Positions 1 to 9,020 are shown, counted from the first letter of the stretch. The stretch is DNA of 64,000 nt from Natrarchaeobaculum aegyptiacum (GCF_002156705.1 NZ_CP019893.1:3162001-3226000), one strand, 5' to 3'. Notes: a model not told the origin generated them from the sequence alone. Numbers and translations: made by a program.

Positions 1-167
1 CGAACAGTCGACGGTGCCCGTCGTGGATCGGGCCGAAGGTGCCGGCAACAGCCACGCGCATACTGCAGTCGTCGGTCGCGAGTCCAATCAACGACGGACT
101 TGCAGGCGCATTTACCGTCGTCGAGTGGGGATGGCTTTTTCACTGCTACCGTGGGCGAACGTACTGT

Positions 168-647
168 ATGACCATCGACGAGTTACGCGAGTTCGGGCTG
201 GCTGAGCTGACCGACGACGAAATCACGGGGTTCCTCTCGAGTCAGCGCGTGGGTGTGCTCGCGCTCTCGGGCGGTCGCGGACCGTACGTGCTCCCGATCT
301 CGTACGGCTACGACGGCGAGGACCGGCTCTACCTGACGTACGTTCTCGGCGGGAGCAGTCGGAAAGCGACGCTCACCGAATCGAGCGAGCGTGCACGATT
401 CCTCGTCTTCACGGTCGACTCGCCGTACAGCTGGGAGAGCGTCCTTCTCACGGGTCGGCTCGAGCCAGTTCCCGAGGAGCGGTGGGACGACCTCGAGTCG
501 GACCTTCCCGAAGCCTGGCGACCGGCACTGTTCGCGTCGGCGCTCGACGACCAGCAGGTTCGCGTCTACGAGTTCCGGATCGAGGAGCGGTCGGGTGTCA
601 AACACCAGGGGCTGCCGCCGGGGCTCGAGGCCGGAGAAAACACGTAG
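168..647 (+). CDS. FMN-binding split-barrel protein (pyridoxamine 5'-phosphate oxidase-like)
   Basis: A 159-residue protein of the flavin-reductase/PNPOx-like split-barrel superfamily, expected to bind FMN or a related cofactor in the cytoplasm. The N-terminal half carries the family pattern: a short helix, then the strands 'RVGVLALS' and 'PISYGYDG', and later 'SSRKATL' as in phosphate-contacting loops. It is a clear paralogue of the protein encoded near 23.7-24.2 kb, sharing the '(P/V)(I/V)SYGYD' strand. The ATG was chosen over an upstream in-frame ATG because a T-rich box (about 135-143) lies roughly 28 bases before it and homology begins there. It ends three bases before a convergent Usp gene. 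The true substrate cannot be read from sequence. Confidence 0.8.
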   Translation: MTIDELREFGLAELTDDEITGFLSSQRVGVLALSGGRGPYVLPISYGYDGEDRLYLTYVLGGSSRKATLTESSERARFLVFTVDSPYSWESVLLTGRLEPVPEERWDDLESDLPEAWRPALFASALDDQQVRVYEFRIEERSGVKHQGLPPGLEAGENT

Positions 648-650
648 TCG

Positions 651-1100
651 TCACTCTTCGACGGGCGTCTTCACGATCGTCACCGGTCGCTCCGCGAGCG
701 TCGCGACCCGCTGGGCGACGCTCCCGAGCAATCGTCGGTACTCGTCGGAGCGACGTTTCGACCCGAGGACCGTCAGCCCGACGTCCTCGTCGTCGGCGTA
801 CTCGAGAATCTCCTCGTGTGGGACGCCGTGACGGACAGCTGTGACCGTCTCGACACCGGCGTCGTCGGCCTCGTCGGCGATCGCCTCGAGTGCATCCTCG
901 CCGGCGCGTTCGAGTGCGCTCTCGAGGCCCTCGAGTTCGTGGACGTACTCGTCGCCGGGGTAGGAGCTGTATGCGTCGGCGTCGACGACGTAGAGGACGT
1001 GTAACTCGGCGTCGTACCGGGTGGCGGCGTCGATGGCGTGGCCGATCGCGCGGTCGACACCGGGGCTGACGTCCGTCGGGAGCAACAGTCGGTCGTACAT
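651..1100 (-). CDS. Universal stress protein, single domain, degenerate nucleotide loop
   Basis: A 149-residue Usp-fold protein beginning 'MYDRLLLPTD', the usual first strand of the family. The C-terminal nucleotide-binding loop, normally G-x2-G-x9-G-(S/T), reads GSKR then LLGS, so the second glycine is replaced by arginine; ATP binding may be weakened or altered. The ATG matches the conserved N-terminus, and a TATA-like 'ttttatg' lies about 28 bases upstream on this strand, suggesting a leaderless transcript. Its 3' end nearly abuts the convergent split-barrel gene. Role inferred: stress or energy-status sensing. Confidence 0.88.
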   Translation of the reverse strand: MYDRLLLPTDVSPGVDRAIGHAIDAATRYDAELHVLYVVDADAYSSYPGDEYVHELEGLESALERAGEDALEAIADEADDAGVETVTAVRHGVPHEEILEYADDEDVGLTVLGSKRRSDEYRRLLGSVAQRVATLAERPVTIVKTPVEE

Positions 1101-1257
1101 ACCCGACCGTTCGCTCAGGAGAGGCATAAAATTCGGGTGCGTGTCGGATCATCCCGTCGGTCGACCAGTCGCCGGTAGCGGGTTCTGGACGCCCGACGAC
1201 TGCGGGTGCTGGAAGGCACCGGTACATTCATCACGCTCTCCGAACAGTCTCCGGACG

Positions 1258-1659
1258 ATGACGAACGACCGCGACTGGGTCGGACTCCTCTTGCTGGCTG
1301 CAGCCGTGCTGGCGACGGGAATCGTCTACCTCTGGCTCGTTCCGCGGTCGGTCTCGGCAGGGGAAGACACGCTCGCCATCCGGTACCTCGTCGTGGGCTG
1401 GATTCCGTACGTCCTCGCGTGGTACCTGCTGGGACGCCGCTACACGTCCCCGGAAGCGCTACCGAACATGCGGACGGCCGACGCTGGCCTCGCGCTGGTA
1501 CTCGTCTCCTTGCTCCTCAGTCTCGGACTCGACGCCTGGGGATTCACTCCCGAACAGGTGCCGGGTGCCCACGCCCTTCAGGCCATCGCGATCTTCGTCG
1601 GTCTCGCGCTCCTCGGCTGGGGGCTCGGACGCCGCTCGAGTGCGCTGGCGGCTGGCTAG
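1258..1659 (+). CDS. Small membrane protein, four predicted helices
   Basis: A 133-residue hydrophobic protein with about four membrane segments: residues roughly 7-27, 42-60, 75-95 and 108-128. A short charged 'MTNDRD' start and a 'GRRSS' tail suggest ends at the membrane face. I do not recognise the family. It lies between two Usp genes, 55 bases before the next one on the same strand, so the two could be expressed together. No catalytic motif is visible. A role as a small membrane partner of the neighbouring stress proteins would be guesswork. Confidence 0.7.
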   Translation: MTNDRDWVGLLLLAAAVLATGIVYLWLVPRSVSAGEDTLAIRYLVVGWIPYVLAWYLLGRRYTSPEALPNMRTADAGLALVLVSLLLSLGLDAWGFTPEQVPGAHALQAIAIFVGLALLGWGLGRRSSALAAG

Positions 1660-1714
1660 TGCGAAGCGGCTGACCCCACTCGTTATGATCCTGCCCGTAG
1701 TCGTCAGGCCCACC

Positions 1715-2587
1715 ATGTTCACGAACGTACTCGTGGCGACCGACGGGAGCCCCGGTGACGACGTCGCGATCGACCACGCGACCGAACTGGCCGACGCATA
1801 CGGTGCCAGCGTGCAGGCGCTCTACGTCGTCGACGTCGGCCCGGAGCCGGCGGGACTGGATGCAGACCAGCACGAGACGCTCTACGAACCGGCCGAACGA
1901 CGAGGCCGCGAGGCCACCGTCCGCGTCGAGAACCGGGCGAGCGACCGCGACCTCGAGGTGGCACGCGCCGTCCGCGAGGGTGTCCCCCACGAGGAGATTC
2001 TCGCGGCGGCCGCGGAGTACGACAGCGACCTGATCGTCGTCGGAACCCACGGCCGAACCGGCGTCGAGCGAGCCAGACTGGGAAGTACGACCGAACGCGT
2101 ACTCACCCGCGCCGACGTCCCCGTGCTCTCGGTCCGACTGGACGACGACGCTGATCCACTCCCCGACGATCCGTACGATCGCATCCTGTTACCGACCGAC
2201 GGTAGCGACGCAGCCGAACGCGCAGCCGAGTCCGCCCTCGACGTCGCCGAGCGATACGACGCCGACGTCCACGTCGTCTACGTGATCGACTCGTCGGTCA
2301 CCGACCTCGAGGACGCCCCGCGGAGCATCCTCGGCGTCCTCCGTGAGGCTGGCGAATCGGCGACCGAAGACGTCGCAGAACTGGCGCGAGAACGAGGACT
2401 CGAGGCGTCGACCGAGGTCCGTCGAGGGCTGCCGGGGGACGAACTGCTTGCTGCCACCCAGTCGGTCGACGCCGACCTCATCGCGATGGGAACGCGTGGG
2501 CGAGTCATCGCCAGCGGTGACCTCCTCGGGAGTACGACGGCGCGAGTCGTGCGTCGGTCGCCGGTGCCGGTGCTCACGGTCGGGTGA
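1715..2587 (+). CDS. Tandem universal stress protein (two Usp domains)
   Basis: A 290-residue protein of two fused Usp domains. Domain 1 (about residues 1-142) opens 'MFTNVLVATDGS' and has the loop GTHGRTG then LGST. Domain 2 (about 150-290) opens 'YDRILLPTDGS' and has GTRGR then LLGST. Both keep G-x2-G-x9-G-(S/T), so both may bind ATP. The ATG was chosen because it opens the first Usp strand; longer in-frame starts add an Arg-rich extension unlike a haloarchaeal protein. It faces another tandem Usp gene whose stop lies about 30 bases away on the other strand. Confidence 0.92.
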   Translation: MFTNVLVATDGSPGDDVAIDHATELADAYGASVQALYVVDVGPEPAGLDADQHETLYEPAERRGREATVRVENRASDRDLEVARAVREGVPHEEILAAAAEYDSDLIVVGTHGRTGVERARLGSTTERVLTRADVPVLSVRLDDDADPLPDDPYDRILLPTDGSDAAERAAESALDVAERYDADVHVVYVIDSSVTDLEDAPRSILGVLREAGESATEDVAELARERGLEASTEVRRGLPGDELLAATQSVDADLIAMGTRGRVIASGDLLGSTTARVVRRSPVPVLTVG

Positions 2588-2617
2588 GGAGAGCACGACG
2601 GCCACGCCCCCACTCGA

Positions 2618-3487
2618 TCAGGACAACAGGCGCCTGAGCCTCGAGGGGACGGGATCGCGTCGCTTCGCGAGGATGACGGTGCCGGCGGCGTGTCGGCCGA
2701 CGGCATTCGAGACCGTGCCCAGTAATCGCCGCCTGATCAGGCCGCCCTCGGAGACGCCGAGGACCGTCAGGTCGTGGTCAGCGGAGAGATCGGTCAGCGC
2801 GCTCGAGATAGACGACCTGCTGACGACCTCGCGTTCGACGTGGTCGACGCCGTCGAACCGCTCGGCCGTTCGGACCAGCAGGGCTTCCGCCTCGCCGTAC
2901 TCGAGGTCGCCGTCCCCGGGATCGTGGACATGTGCCAGCGTGACGCTGGCATCACGTTCACGGGCGATCGAGGCGGCGACATCGGCCGCGTACGTTCCGT
3001 GTGGGCCGCCAGCGACGCCGACGAGGATCGATCCGATCGTCGGCGTCTCGGTCTTGATTCGCCTGACGAGGACGTCACACGGCGCCGACTGCAAGACGGC
3101 GTCGACGTGGTTTCCGAGGACGATCTGCTCGCGTGGCGGGCGACCCCGCCAGCCGAGGAGAATTTCGTCGACGTCGTACTCGCTCGCCGCCCCGACGATT
3201 CCGCGTGCGACACCGCGGGCCATTCGAACGTGTTCCTCGACGGGGACGTCGTGGGCGGCGACGCGCTCGGCTGCGTCGGCAACGAGTGTCTGGTGCTCGT
3301 CCTCGAGCAGATACCGCCGCCCGTCCGCGAGCGAGAGCTGTGACGGGACCTCGAGAACGAACAGCAGGTGGATCCGGGCGTCCCGGTCTCGAGCGAGGTC
3401 GATCGCCGTATCGAGCTGGCGCGTCGCCGTCTGTTCGTTGACGATCGGGACGAGAAGTGCTGGGTCGTCACCTGACGGCTCGGCCAT
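2618..3487 (-). CDS. Tandem universal stress protein, both nucleotide loops degenerate
   Basis: A 289-residue two-domain Usp homologue. The N-domain begins 'PALLVPIVNEQTA', lacking the usual D-G-S after the first strand, and has the loop GWRGRPP then LGN. The C-domain has 'ILVGVAGG' in place of the DGS motif and GVSEGG then LLGT. The fold is recognisable (alternating hydrophobic strands, 'GTVILAKR' at the end), but both ATP loops depart from consensus, so it may be a non-nucleotide-binding Usp. An ATG (MAEPSG) is used; a GTG eight codons upstream is an alternative. Confidence 0.85.
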   Translation of the reverse strand: MAEPSGDDPALLVPIVNEQTATRQLDTAIDLARDRDARIHLLFVLEVPSQLSLADGRRYLLEDEHQTLVADAAERVAAHDVPVEEHVRMARGVARGIVGAASEYDVDEILLGWRGRPPREQIVLGNHVDAVLQSAPCDVLVRRIKTETPTIGSILVGVAGGPHGTYAADVAASIARERDASVTLAHVHDPGDGDLEYGEAEALLVRTAERFDGVDHVEREVVSRSSISSALTDLSADHDLTVLGVSEGGLIRRRLLGTVSNAVGRHAAGTVILAKRRDPVPSRLRRLLS

Positions 3488-3557
3488 CGGTTCCGAAGAC
3501 GTCGTTCGCACGGGTATGCCTTCCCCTCGCTTTCAGCCGGTGACGATCGGCAACCAT

Positions 3558-3585
3558 CAAAAAGAACACACCGAGACGGTCTCGG
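3558..3585 (-). terminator. Hairpin plus T-tract after the CBS gene
   Basis: Read on the minus strand, a 6-bp stem (ccgaga/tctcgg, 3-base loop) is followed by about seven bases and then five Ts. It sits some 50 bases past the stop codon of the CBS-HPF gene. Archaeal termination mainly needs the T-tract; the stem may be incidental. Confidence 0.4.
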
Positions 3586-3637
3586 CTCGATCAGGACTGG
3601 TTCGGTCGTGGCACCGCTCCGTTCTCACGGAGACCGA

Positions 3638-4849
3638 TCAGGACTGCAGCCACCAGCCGTAGACCTTCTCGAGGTCCTCGTCGGAGTGTTCTTTAATTCG
3701 GCTCGAGGGCTTGCCCTCGAGAATCTGGCGTTCGATGGCGTTCAGCGCGAGCGAGAAGGCGTGGCGGTCGCCGTAGCCTTCGTCGCTGGCGACGAACAGC
3801 CCCTTGTCGGTGAACAGGCGGATTCGGGCGTGAATCTGGGGAACACCGCGGAGTCGTTCGCGGTGCTCAGAGAAGTGGACTTTCGCCTCGAAGACGCGCA
3901 TGTCGCCGAACTTCCGGGTCACGTTCTCGATACGCTCGGCGAGGCCCTCCCGGCTCGACTCGGCCATCAGATCGACACCGAAGACCTGCACGGGAAGCTG
4001 CTGCTCTTCGGTCCAGGTCAGTGACTCGAGCAGGTCGGTCTTGGTGACGATCCCGGCGAGCGAGCCGTCCTCGAGCAGGATCGACGAGGAGCCGCCGAAC
4101 TCGAGCATCGTCTCGAGGACCGAATCGAGATCCTCGTCCGGACTGGCGGTGCCGAGCGTTTCTACCATCACGTTTCGGACGGGTAACTCGAGGAGGTCCG
4201 CGCTCTCGCCTTCGCGAGCACCGAACCCACCGTGGTGGCCCCCCTGACTCGCGTCCATGTGTTCTTCGGGGTCCCCACCCTGCGAACGGGTGAGTTCGCG
4301 GGTGACGAACTCGAGGACGTCGACGAGACTGACGATGCCGACGACGTCACCGTCGTCGTCGGGGTCGACGACCGGGAGGTGCTGGATGCGTTCCTTCCGG
4401 AACGTCGCGAGAGCCTTGCCGAGGTTCGTCCCGGGGTCGACCGAGACGAGGTCGGTCGTGGCCACGTCGTCGGCGTCGAGTACCGAGAGGTACGGCTGGA
4501 CAGCCTCGAGCAGGTCGTCGGCGCGAACGACGCCCGAGACCTCGTCAGTGCCGTCTTCGACGACGGGGAGGAGTCGGGTGTCTCCGGCGATCATCAGCCG
4601 GGCGGCCTCTCGGACGTCTTCGTCCGGGCCGATCGTCGGCACCGGCCTGACGAGCGAGCGGGCCTTGCGCGTGTTCTTCTCGTGGGACGAGAGGACGTCA
4701 CGGCGGGTGACGATCCCCTCGAGATCGCCGTCGCGAGTGACCAGCAGTGCTTTCCGATTCGAGTCCTCGAATGCCCCGCGGAGCTTCGAGACCGGCGTCG
4801 TTTCGTCGTAGGTGTCGAACGTCCGGTCGACGATGTCGGTCACGTCCAT
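3638..4849 (-). CDS. Four-CBS-domain protein with C-terminal ribosome-hibernation-factor-like domain
   Basis: A 403-residue cytoplasmic protein. Four CBS motifs fall at about residues 5-55, 66-118, 128-183 and 222-277, each ending in the typical 'GIVxxxD(V/L)L' pattern; tandem CBS pairs bind adenine nucleotides in known proteins. A Gly/His-rich linker (about 190-212) divides the CBS pairs. Residues about 285-380 look like the HPF/YfiA (sigma-54 modulation) fold: a strand-helix start 'VFGVDLMAES', a central 'VHFSEHRERLRGVPQIHARI', and the helix 'HAFSLALNAIERQI'. This predicts nucleotide-controlled binding to the ribosome. The HPF assignment rests on pattern reading and is less sure than the CBS domains. 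Confidence 0.85.
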   Translation of the reverse strand: MDVTDIVDRTFDTYDETTPVSKLRGAFEDSNRKALLVTRDGDLEGIVTRRDVLSSHEKNTRKARSLVRPVPTIGPDEDVREAARLMIAGDTRLLPVVEDGTDEVSGVVRADDLLEAVQPYLSVLDADDVATTDLVSVDPGTNLGKALATFRKERIQHLPVVDPDDDGDVVGIVSLVDVLEFVTRELTRSQGGDPEEHMDASQGGHHGGFGAREGESADLLELPVRNVMVETLGTASPDEDLDSVLETMLEFGGSSSILLEDGSLAGIVTKTDLLESLTWTEEQQLPVQVFGVDLMAESSREGLAERIENVTRKFGDMRVFEAKVHFSEHRERLRGVPQIHARIRLFTDKGLFVASDEGYGDRHAFSLALNAIERQILEGKPSSRIKEHSDEDLEKVYGWWLQS

Positions 4850-4983
4850 ACCTGATCGTCGACCTCCCCGTACTTACCATTCATGTAAACTTCCCGCCGT
4901 CGGGTTGTTGGGGACAGATTTACTTCGACCAGTGAGCCGACTGGCGAGACTGACAGGCCCGGTCGGGACGGCAGAGAGCCGAC

Positions 4984-4990
4984 ACTATAT
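4984..4990 (+). promoter_or_regulatory. TATA box of Usp gene
   Basis: The sequence ctatata lies about 25-31 bases before the ATG of the next Usp gene, the spacing expected for a leaderless archaeal transcript. Confidence 0.55.
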
Positions 4991-5014
4991 ACGCTGAGCC
5001 ACGAAAGTGAGAGT

Positions 5015-5467
5015 ATGTACGATCGGATCCTCGTCCCGACCGACGGGAGCGACTTCGCGGACGACGCCGCAGACACCGCCCTCGAGCTGGCAGCGACGCT
5101 CGATGCCCGCGTCGACGTCCTCTGCGTCGTCGAGACCGGGCCGCTCGGATCGGTAGCGTTGCCGGGTGACGGGGGAAGCGCCGCAGACGTCCTCGGGGAG
5201 CGAGCCGCGGAGTTCGTCTCGAGCGTCGCCGAACGCGGCGAGTCGCGAGGCGTTCCCGTCGAGACGGCGGTGCGCGACGGTACGCCGGTCAAGGAGATTC
5301 TCGACTACGCCGACGAGGTCGACGCGGACGTCATCGTGATGGGAACCCGGGGCCGCGGCGGCCTCAGTCGGATGATGCTCGGCAGCGTCACGGAGGGCGT
5401 CACCCGACACAGTGAGCAGGACGTCCTCGTCGTCGGCGCAGACCGGACTCCTGTGCTCGAGGAGTGA
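5015..5467 (+). CDS. Universal stress protein, single domain, consensus ATP loop
   Basis: A 150-residue Usp with the opening 'MYDRILVPTDGSDFAD' and the loop GTRGRGG then LGSVTEG, a full G-x2-G-x9-G-S nucleotide motif. A well-formed TATA box precedes the ATG. It lies divergently from the CBS-HPF gene (166 bases apart), so both may respond to a shared regulatory zone, and it converges with the Hsp20 gene. Inferred role: ATP-binding stress sensor. Confidence 0.93.
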   Translation: MYDRILVPTDGSDFADDAADTALELAATLDARVDVLCVVETGPLGSVALPGDGGSAADVLGERAAEFVSSVAERGESRGVPVETAVRDGTPVKEILDYADEVDADVIVMGTRGRGGLSRMMLGSVTEGVTRHSEQDVLVVGADRTPVLEE

Positions 5468-5537
5468 CGAGAGGGCCACGACAGCGGGGCGGAACGGACC
5501 GCTCGAGTTCCGAGCCGGTCGGGAACAGCGGTCGCGA

Positions 5538-6077
5538 TCAGTCGATGTCGATCGAGGTTCCACTGCGGGCGTCCGGGTCGGCCTTCGGAATCCGAACCGT
5601 GAGCACGCCGTTGTTACACGACGCCGAGGCACGCTCCTCGTCGACCGGCTCGGGAAGTCGAACGGAGCGCCGAAGGGAACGACGGGCCCGCTCACTCTTG
5701 ATGTAGAACCCGTCCTCGAGTTCTGTTCCCGGCGCTGGCTCGCGTTCCGACGCCGTTTCGGACTCCGACCCCGACTCGAGGGTCTCCTGTTCTTCGTCGA
5801 TTCCGGCCTGGTGGCTCGACTCCTTCTCGGCTTCGATGTGGACCGTCTCGGCGGCGATCCGGAGATCGATCTCGTCGGGGTCGAATCCCGGGACGTCCGC
5901 CGTCAGGACGAACTCGTCGCCGTGGTCGGCAAGGTCGACGCCCATCCGCGTCGTGAGGTCGATCTCGGAACTGCCGAACTGGCTCACGTCCCAGGTCTCG
6001 AGTGCATCCTCGAACTGCCGCTGGAGGCGTTCGAACTGTTCTTCCAGCCGTCTGAAGGGGTTACGGTCGGTGCTCAT
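5538..6077 (-). CDS. Small heat shock protein, Hsp20/alpha-crystallin family
   Basis: A 179-residue ATP-independent holdase. The N-terminal arm (about 1-40) is helical and carries 'LEEQFERLQRQF'. The alpha-crystallin domain starts near residue 45 ('MGVDLADHGDEFVLTADVPGF') and ends with 'NNGVLTVRIPK', where the family's G-x-L motif is GVL. A long acidic, Ser/Glu-rich insert (about 90-125) sits in the middle of the domain, between strands, a length extension common in halophiles. It is divergent from the AMP phosphorylase gene across about 110 bases. A co-chaperone role during stress is expected from the family. Confidence 0.9.
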   Translation of the reverse strand: MSTDRNPFRRLEEQFERLQRQFEDALETWDVSQFGSSEIDLTTRMGVDLADHGDEFVLTADVPGFDPDEIDLRIAAETVHIEAEKESSHQAGIDEEQETLESGSESETASEREPAPGTELEDGFYIKSERARRSLRRSVRLPEPVDEERASASCNNGVLTVRIPKADPDARSGTSIDID

Positions 6078-6188
6078 CGGATTCCTCCTCCATCCGTGAC
6101 TGCACCGATCGACGGCTTGAAGCTTTCACCCGCTCGAGCGACGCCAGCCCAGTACCGTTTTCACCTCCCCGTGAGTCCATCCGAACCA

Positions 6189-7667
6189 ATGGAACTCGAG
6201 GCGACGACGATCGACATCGGGACGACGCGCCCGCTGGTCCTGCTGAACACGGCCGACGCGGACGAACTGGGCGTCCACCCGCTCGACCGCGTCCGGATCT
6301 GGTGGAACGGCGAGACGACGACCGGGATCGTCAAGCGGACCGACGAACTGGTCGACGCCGGAACGGTCGGCGTCACCGAACCCCTCCACTACGTCTCGGG
6401 GCCGGTGGAGGTGAAACACGCCGGCACCCCACGGTCTGTCAGGTACGTGCGGAAGAAACTCGACGACCTCGAACTCGAGGCCCACGAACTCGAGTGCATC
6501 GTCGAGGACATCCACGAGAACCGCCTCTCGGACGTCGAGTTGTCCGCCTACGTCTCGGCGATCTACACCAACGGTCTCTCGCTCGAGGAGACCAAGCACC
6601 TCACGGAGGCGATGAGCGGCGTCGGCCAGCAACTCACCTGGGACGCGCCGGTCGTCGCCGACAAGCACTCGATCGGTGGCGTGGCTGGCAACTGCGTGAC
6701 GCCGGTCATGGTCGCTATCGTCACCGAGGCCGGCCTCACGATGCCGAAGACCTCCTCACGGGCGGTGACCTCGCCGGCGGGGACCGCCGACGTGATGGAG
6801 GTCCTCTGTGACGTCGAGTTCTCGATCGAGGAGATCCAGTCGATCGTCGCGGAGACCAACGGCTGTCTGGTCTGGGGTGGCGGGGTCGACCTCTCGCCCG
6901 TCGACGACGAGATCATCCGCGCAGAGAATCCCCTCTCGATCGACCCCGACGGCCAGCTCATGGCCTCGGTTCTCTCGAAAAAACGCAGCGCGGGATCGAC
7001 CCACGTCGTGATCGACGTCCCCTACGGCGAGGGGGCAAAAGTCGAGAGCATCGTCGCTGCCCGCGAACTGTCTGACGACTTCAAGCGCGTCGGCGACCAC
7101 CTCGGGATGGACGTCACCTGCGCGATTACCCACGGTGCAGACCCAATCGGCCACGGAATCGGCCCCGCTCTCGAGGCCAGAGACGTCCTCGAGGTGCTCG
7201 AGGGCAGCGGACCGGAGTCACTCCGCCTGAAGTCCCTGCGGCTGTCGGAACTGCTGCTCGAGCACTGTGGCGTCGACGCCTCCGCGACCGAGATTCTCGA
7301 TTCCGGGCGGGCGCTCGAGCGGTTCCGTCGGATCGTCGACGCACAGGGTGGGGACCCGACGATCCAGTCGACCGACGTCGAGCCGGGTGACGAGTCGGTG
7401 ACGATCCGGGCCGATCGCGGCGGCATCGCCAGTCGCGTCGACAGTCGACAGATCTCCGACCTCGCACGGCGAGCGGGCGCGCCGCTCGATCGCGGTGCCG
7501 GCGTCGTCATCCACCAGTCCGCTGGCGACGCCGTCGACCCCGGCGACCGGCTGTTCACGATTCGTGCCGAGACGACCTCGAAACTCGAGGAAGCAGCGGA
7601 GTTGGCCGACGAACTCGAGCCGATCAGGGTGCGAAGCAAGGCCGACGCGTTGATCGAACGCCGGTGA
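6189..7667 (+). CDS. deoA: AMP phosphorylase (archaeal pentose bisphosphate pathway)
   Basis: A 492-residue enzyme of the thymidine-phosphorylase-like family; archaeal members convert AMP plus phosphate to adenine and ribose 1,5-bisphosphate. Visible features are an archaeal N-terminal domain (about 1-85, 'ATTIDIGTTRPLVLLN'), the catalytic region with 'KHSIGGVAGN' and 'SSRAVTSPAGTADVMEVL', then 'NGCLVWGGG' and 'KKRSAGSTHVVIDVPYG', and a C-terminal barrel-hammerhead domain. The length fits archaeal members. An ATG directly at the conserved N-terminus was chosen; upstream in-frame codons overlap the divergent Hsp20 gene. Ribose-1,5-bisphosphate isomerase and Rubisco are not in this window. A stress role would be clearing surplus AMP. 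Confidence 0.93.
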   Translation: MELEATTIDIGTTRPLVLLNTADADELGVHPLDRVRIWWNGETTTGIVKRTDELVDAGTVGVTEPLHYVSGPVEVKHAGTPRSVRYVRKKLDDLELEAHELECIVEDIHENRLSDVELSAYVSAIYTNGLSLEETKHLTEAMSGVGQQLTWDAPVVADKHSIGGVAGNCVTPVMVAIVTEAGLTMPKTSSRAVTSPAGTADVMEVLCDVEFSIEEIQSIVAETNGCLVWGGGVDLSPVDDEIIRAENPLSIDPDGQLMASVLSKKRSAGSTHVVIDVPYGEGAKVESIVAARELSDDFKRVGDHLGMDVTCAITHGADPIGHGIGPALEARDVLEVLEGSGPESLRLKSLRLSELLLEHCGVDASATEILDSGRALERFRRIVDAQGGDPTIQSTDVEPGDESVTIRADRGGIASRVDSRQISDLARRAGAPLDRGAGVVIHQSAGDAVDPGDRLFTIRAETTSKLEEAAELADELEPIRVRSKADALIERR

Positions 7668-7779
7668 TCGGGCGGCGACCGGTCGATGCGGGCGACGAAT
7701 CGCGCGCGCCGCAGGCGTCCACCGGGCCATCTCGCCCACGCAGACAGGTTTTTAGCTGGCCCACACTACTGTCCAATAC

Positions 7780-8856
7780 ATGTACGCGAACGACGGATTC
7801 GACTACGACGTGGCGGTCGTGGGGGGCGGCCCCGCTGGACTGACGACCGCCCTCTACACGACGCGACTGGGACTCGATACACTCGTCGTCGACCGAGGCG
7901 GCGGTCGTGCGGCGATGATGCAGGAGACGCACAACGTGATCGGCGTCCCCGAGCACGTCTCCGGCAACGAGTTGCTGCAGACGGCACGCGAGCAGGTCGA
8001 AAGCTACGGCGCGACGTTCGAGCGCGGGCTCGTCGAGGACGTCGAACCGATCGACGGCCCCGACTCGAGTCCGATCGATCGCGGCTTTCGCGTCTCGTTC
8101 GGGGACGAGACCGTCGACGTCTGCCGGGTCGCCCTCGCAACGGGCTTTGCCGACGAACGCCCAGATCCGCCGTTGCCGCGTACCGGTCGCGGTCTCCACT
8201 ACTGTCTGCACTGTGATGCGTTCATGTTCGTCGACGAACCCGTCTACGTGATGGGAACGGGCGATTCCGCCGCCTACGTCGCGATGATCATGCTGAACTA
8301 CACCGACGACGTCGACGTCCTCACCCGCGGCGAGGACCCAGAGTGGAGCGAAGAGACGGCTGCCATGCTCGAGGCCCACCCCGTCGACGTCGTTCGTGAG
8401 GAGATCACCGGAATGACCAGACGCGACGACGGCTGGCTCGAGTCCTTCGAGTTCGAAGACGGAACGACCCGCGAGTACACCGGCGGCTTCCCGATGTACG
8501 GCTCGAACTACCACGACGACCTCGTCGAGTCGCTCGACCTCGACCGGACCGAGGACGGCACCGTGGCGGTCGACGACGCTGGTCGAACGTCGGTCGACGG
8601 CGTCTACGCCGTCGGCGACCTCACGCCGGGGCACAATCAGGTTCCCGTCGCGATGGGCGAAGGCGCCAACGCCGGCATCGCGATCCACATGGACCTGCGG
8701 CCGTTCCCGCGCTCGCTCGAGGAGATCGAGGCCCGCGGTGACGTCTCGGAAGGCGACGTTCCCGCGATTTCGCCGGCGTTGCGGTCGACAGCGGTCGAAC
8801 ACGAGGGACACGCTGGTGCTGGTGTGGATCGATCCGAGACCGTCGCCGACGACTGA
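7780..8856 (+). CDS. Thioredoxin-reductase-like FAD/NAD(P) oxidoreductase
   Basis: A 358-residue flavoprotein. Residues 10-20 give the FAD Rossmann motif 'VAVVGGGPAG'. 'HYCLHCD' at about 141-146 is a CxxC redox pair at the position used by thioredoxin reductases. 'VMGTGDSAAY' near 155 is the second nucleotide-binding glycine loop, although degenerate (GTGDSA rather than GxGxxG), and 'GVYAVGDLTPG' near 285 closes the FAD site. It carries a C-terminal tail of about 40 residues beyond the usual end. The electron partner is unknown. A T-run (about 7749-7755) lies 26-30 bases upstream of the ATG as a TATA-like box. Confidence 0.87.
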   Translation: MYANDGFDYDVAVVGGGPAGLTTALYTTRLGLDTLVVDRGGGRAAMMQETHNVIGVPEHVSGNELLQTAREQVESYGATFERGLVEDVEPIDGPDSSPIDRGFRVSFGDETVDVCRVALATGFADERPDPPLPRTGRGLHYCLHCDAFMFVDEPVYVMGTGDSAAYVAMIMLNYTDDVDVLTRGEDPEWSEETAAMLEAHPVDVVREEITGMTRRDDGWLESFEFEDGTTREYTGGFPMYGSNYHDDLVESLDLDRTEDGTVAVDDAGRTSVDGVYAVGDLTPGHNQVPVAMGEGANAGIAIHMDLRPFPRSLEEIEARGDVSEGDVPAISPALRSTAVEHEGHAGAGVDRSETVADD

Positions 8857-9020
8857 GACGGGCTACTGGATCGAGGTCCCGGACTATCCCCACCTCTGGG
8901 GTGGGCACCGATCCGAACACGAGTCGTACGATCGATCTCGAGACGGCTGATTCGCTCCGCCCGATTTCCGACTCGCTGGTGGCTGTGTTCGGGCTGTGCA
9001 ACTCGCTCGAGTCCACAATC

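Noticed and set aside
2343-3662. Long plus-strand frame opposite a tandem Usp gene
   Set aside because: It is rich in Arg/Ser with no domain; the minus strand carries Usp strands.
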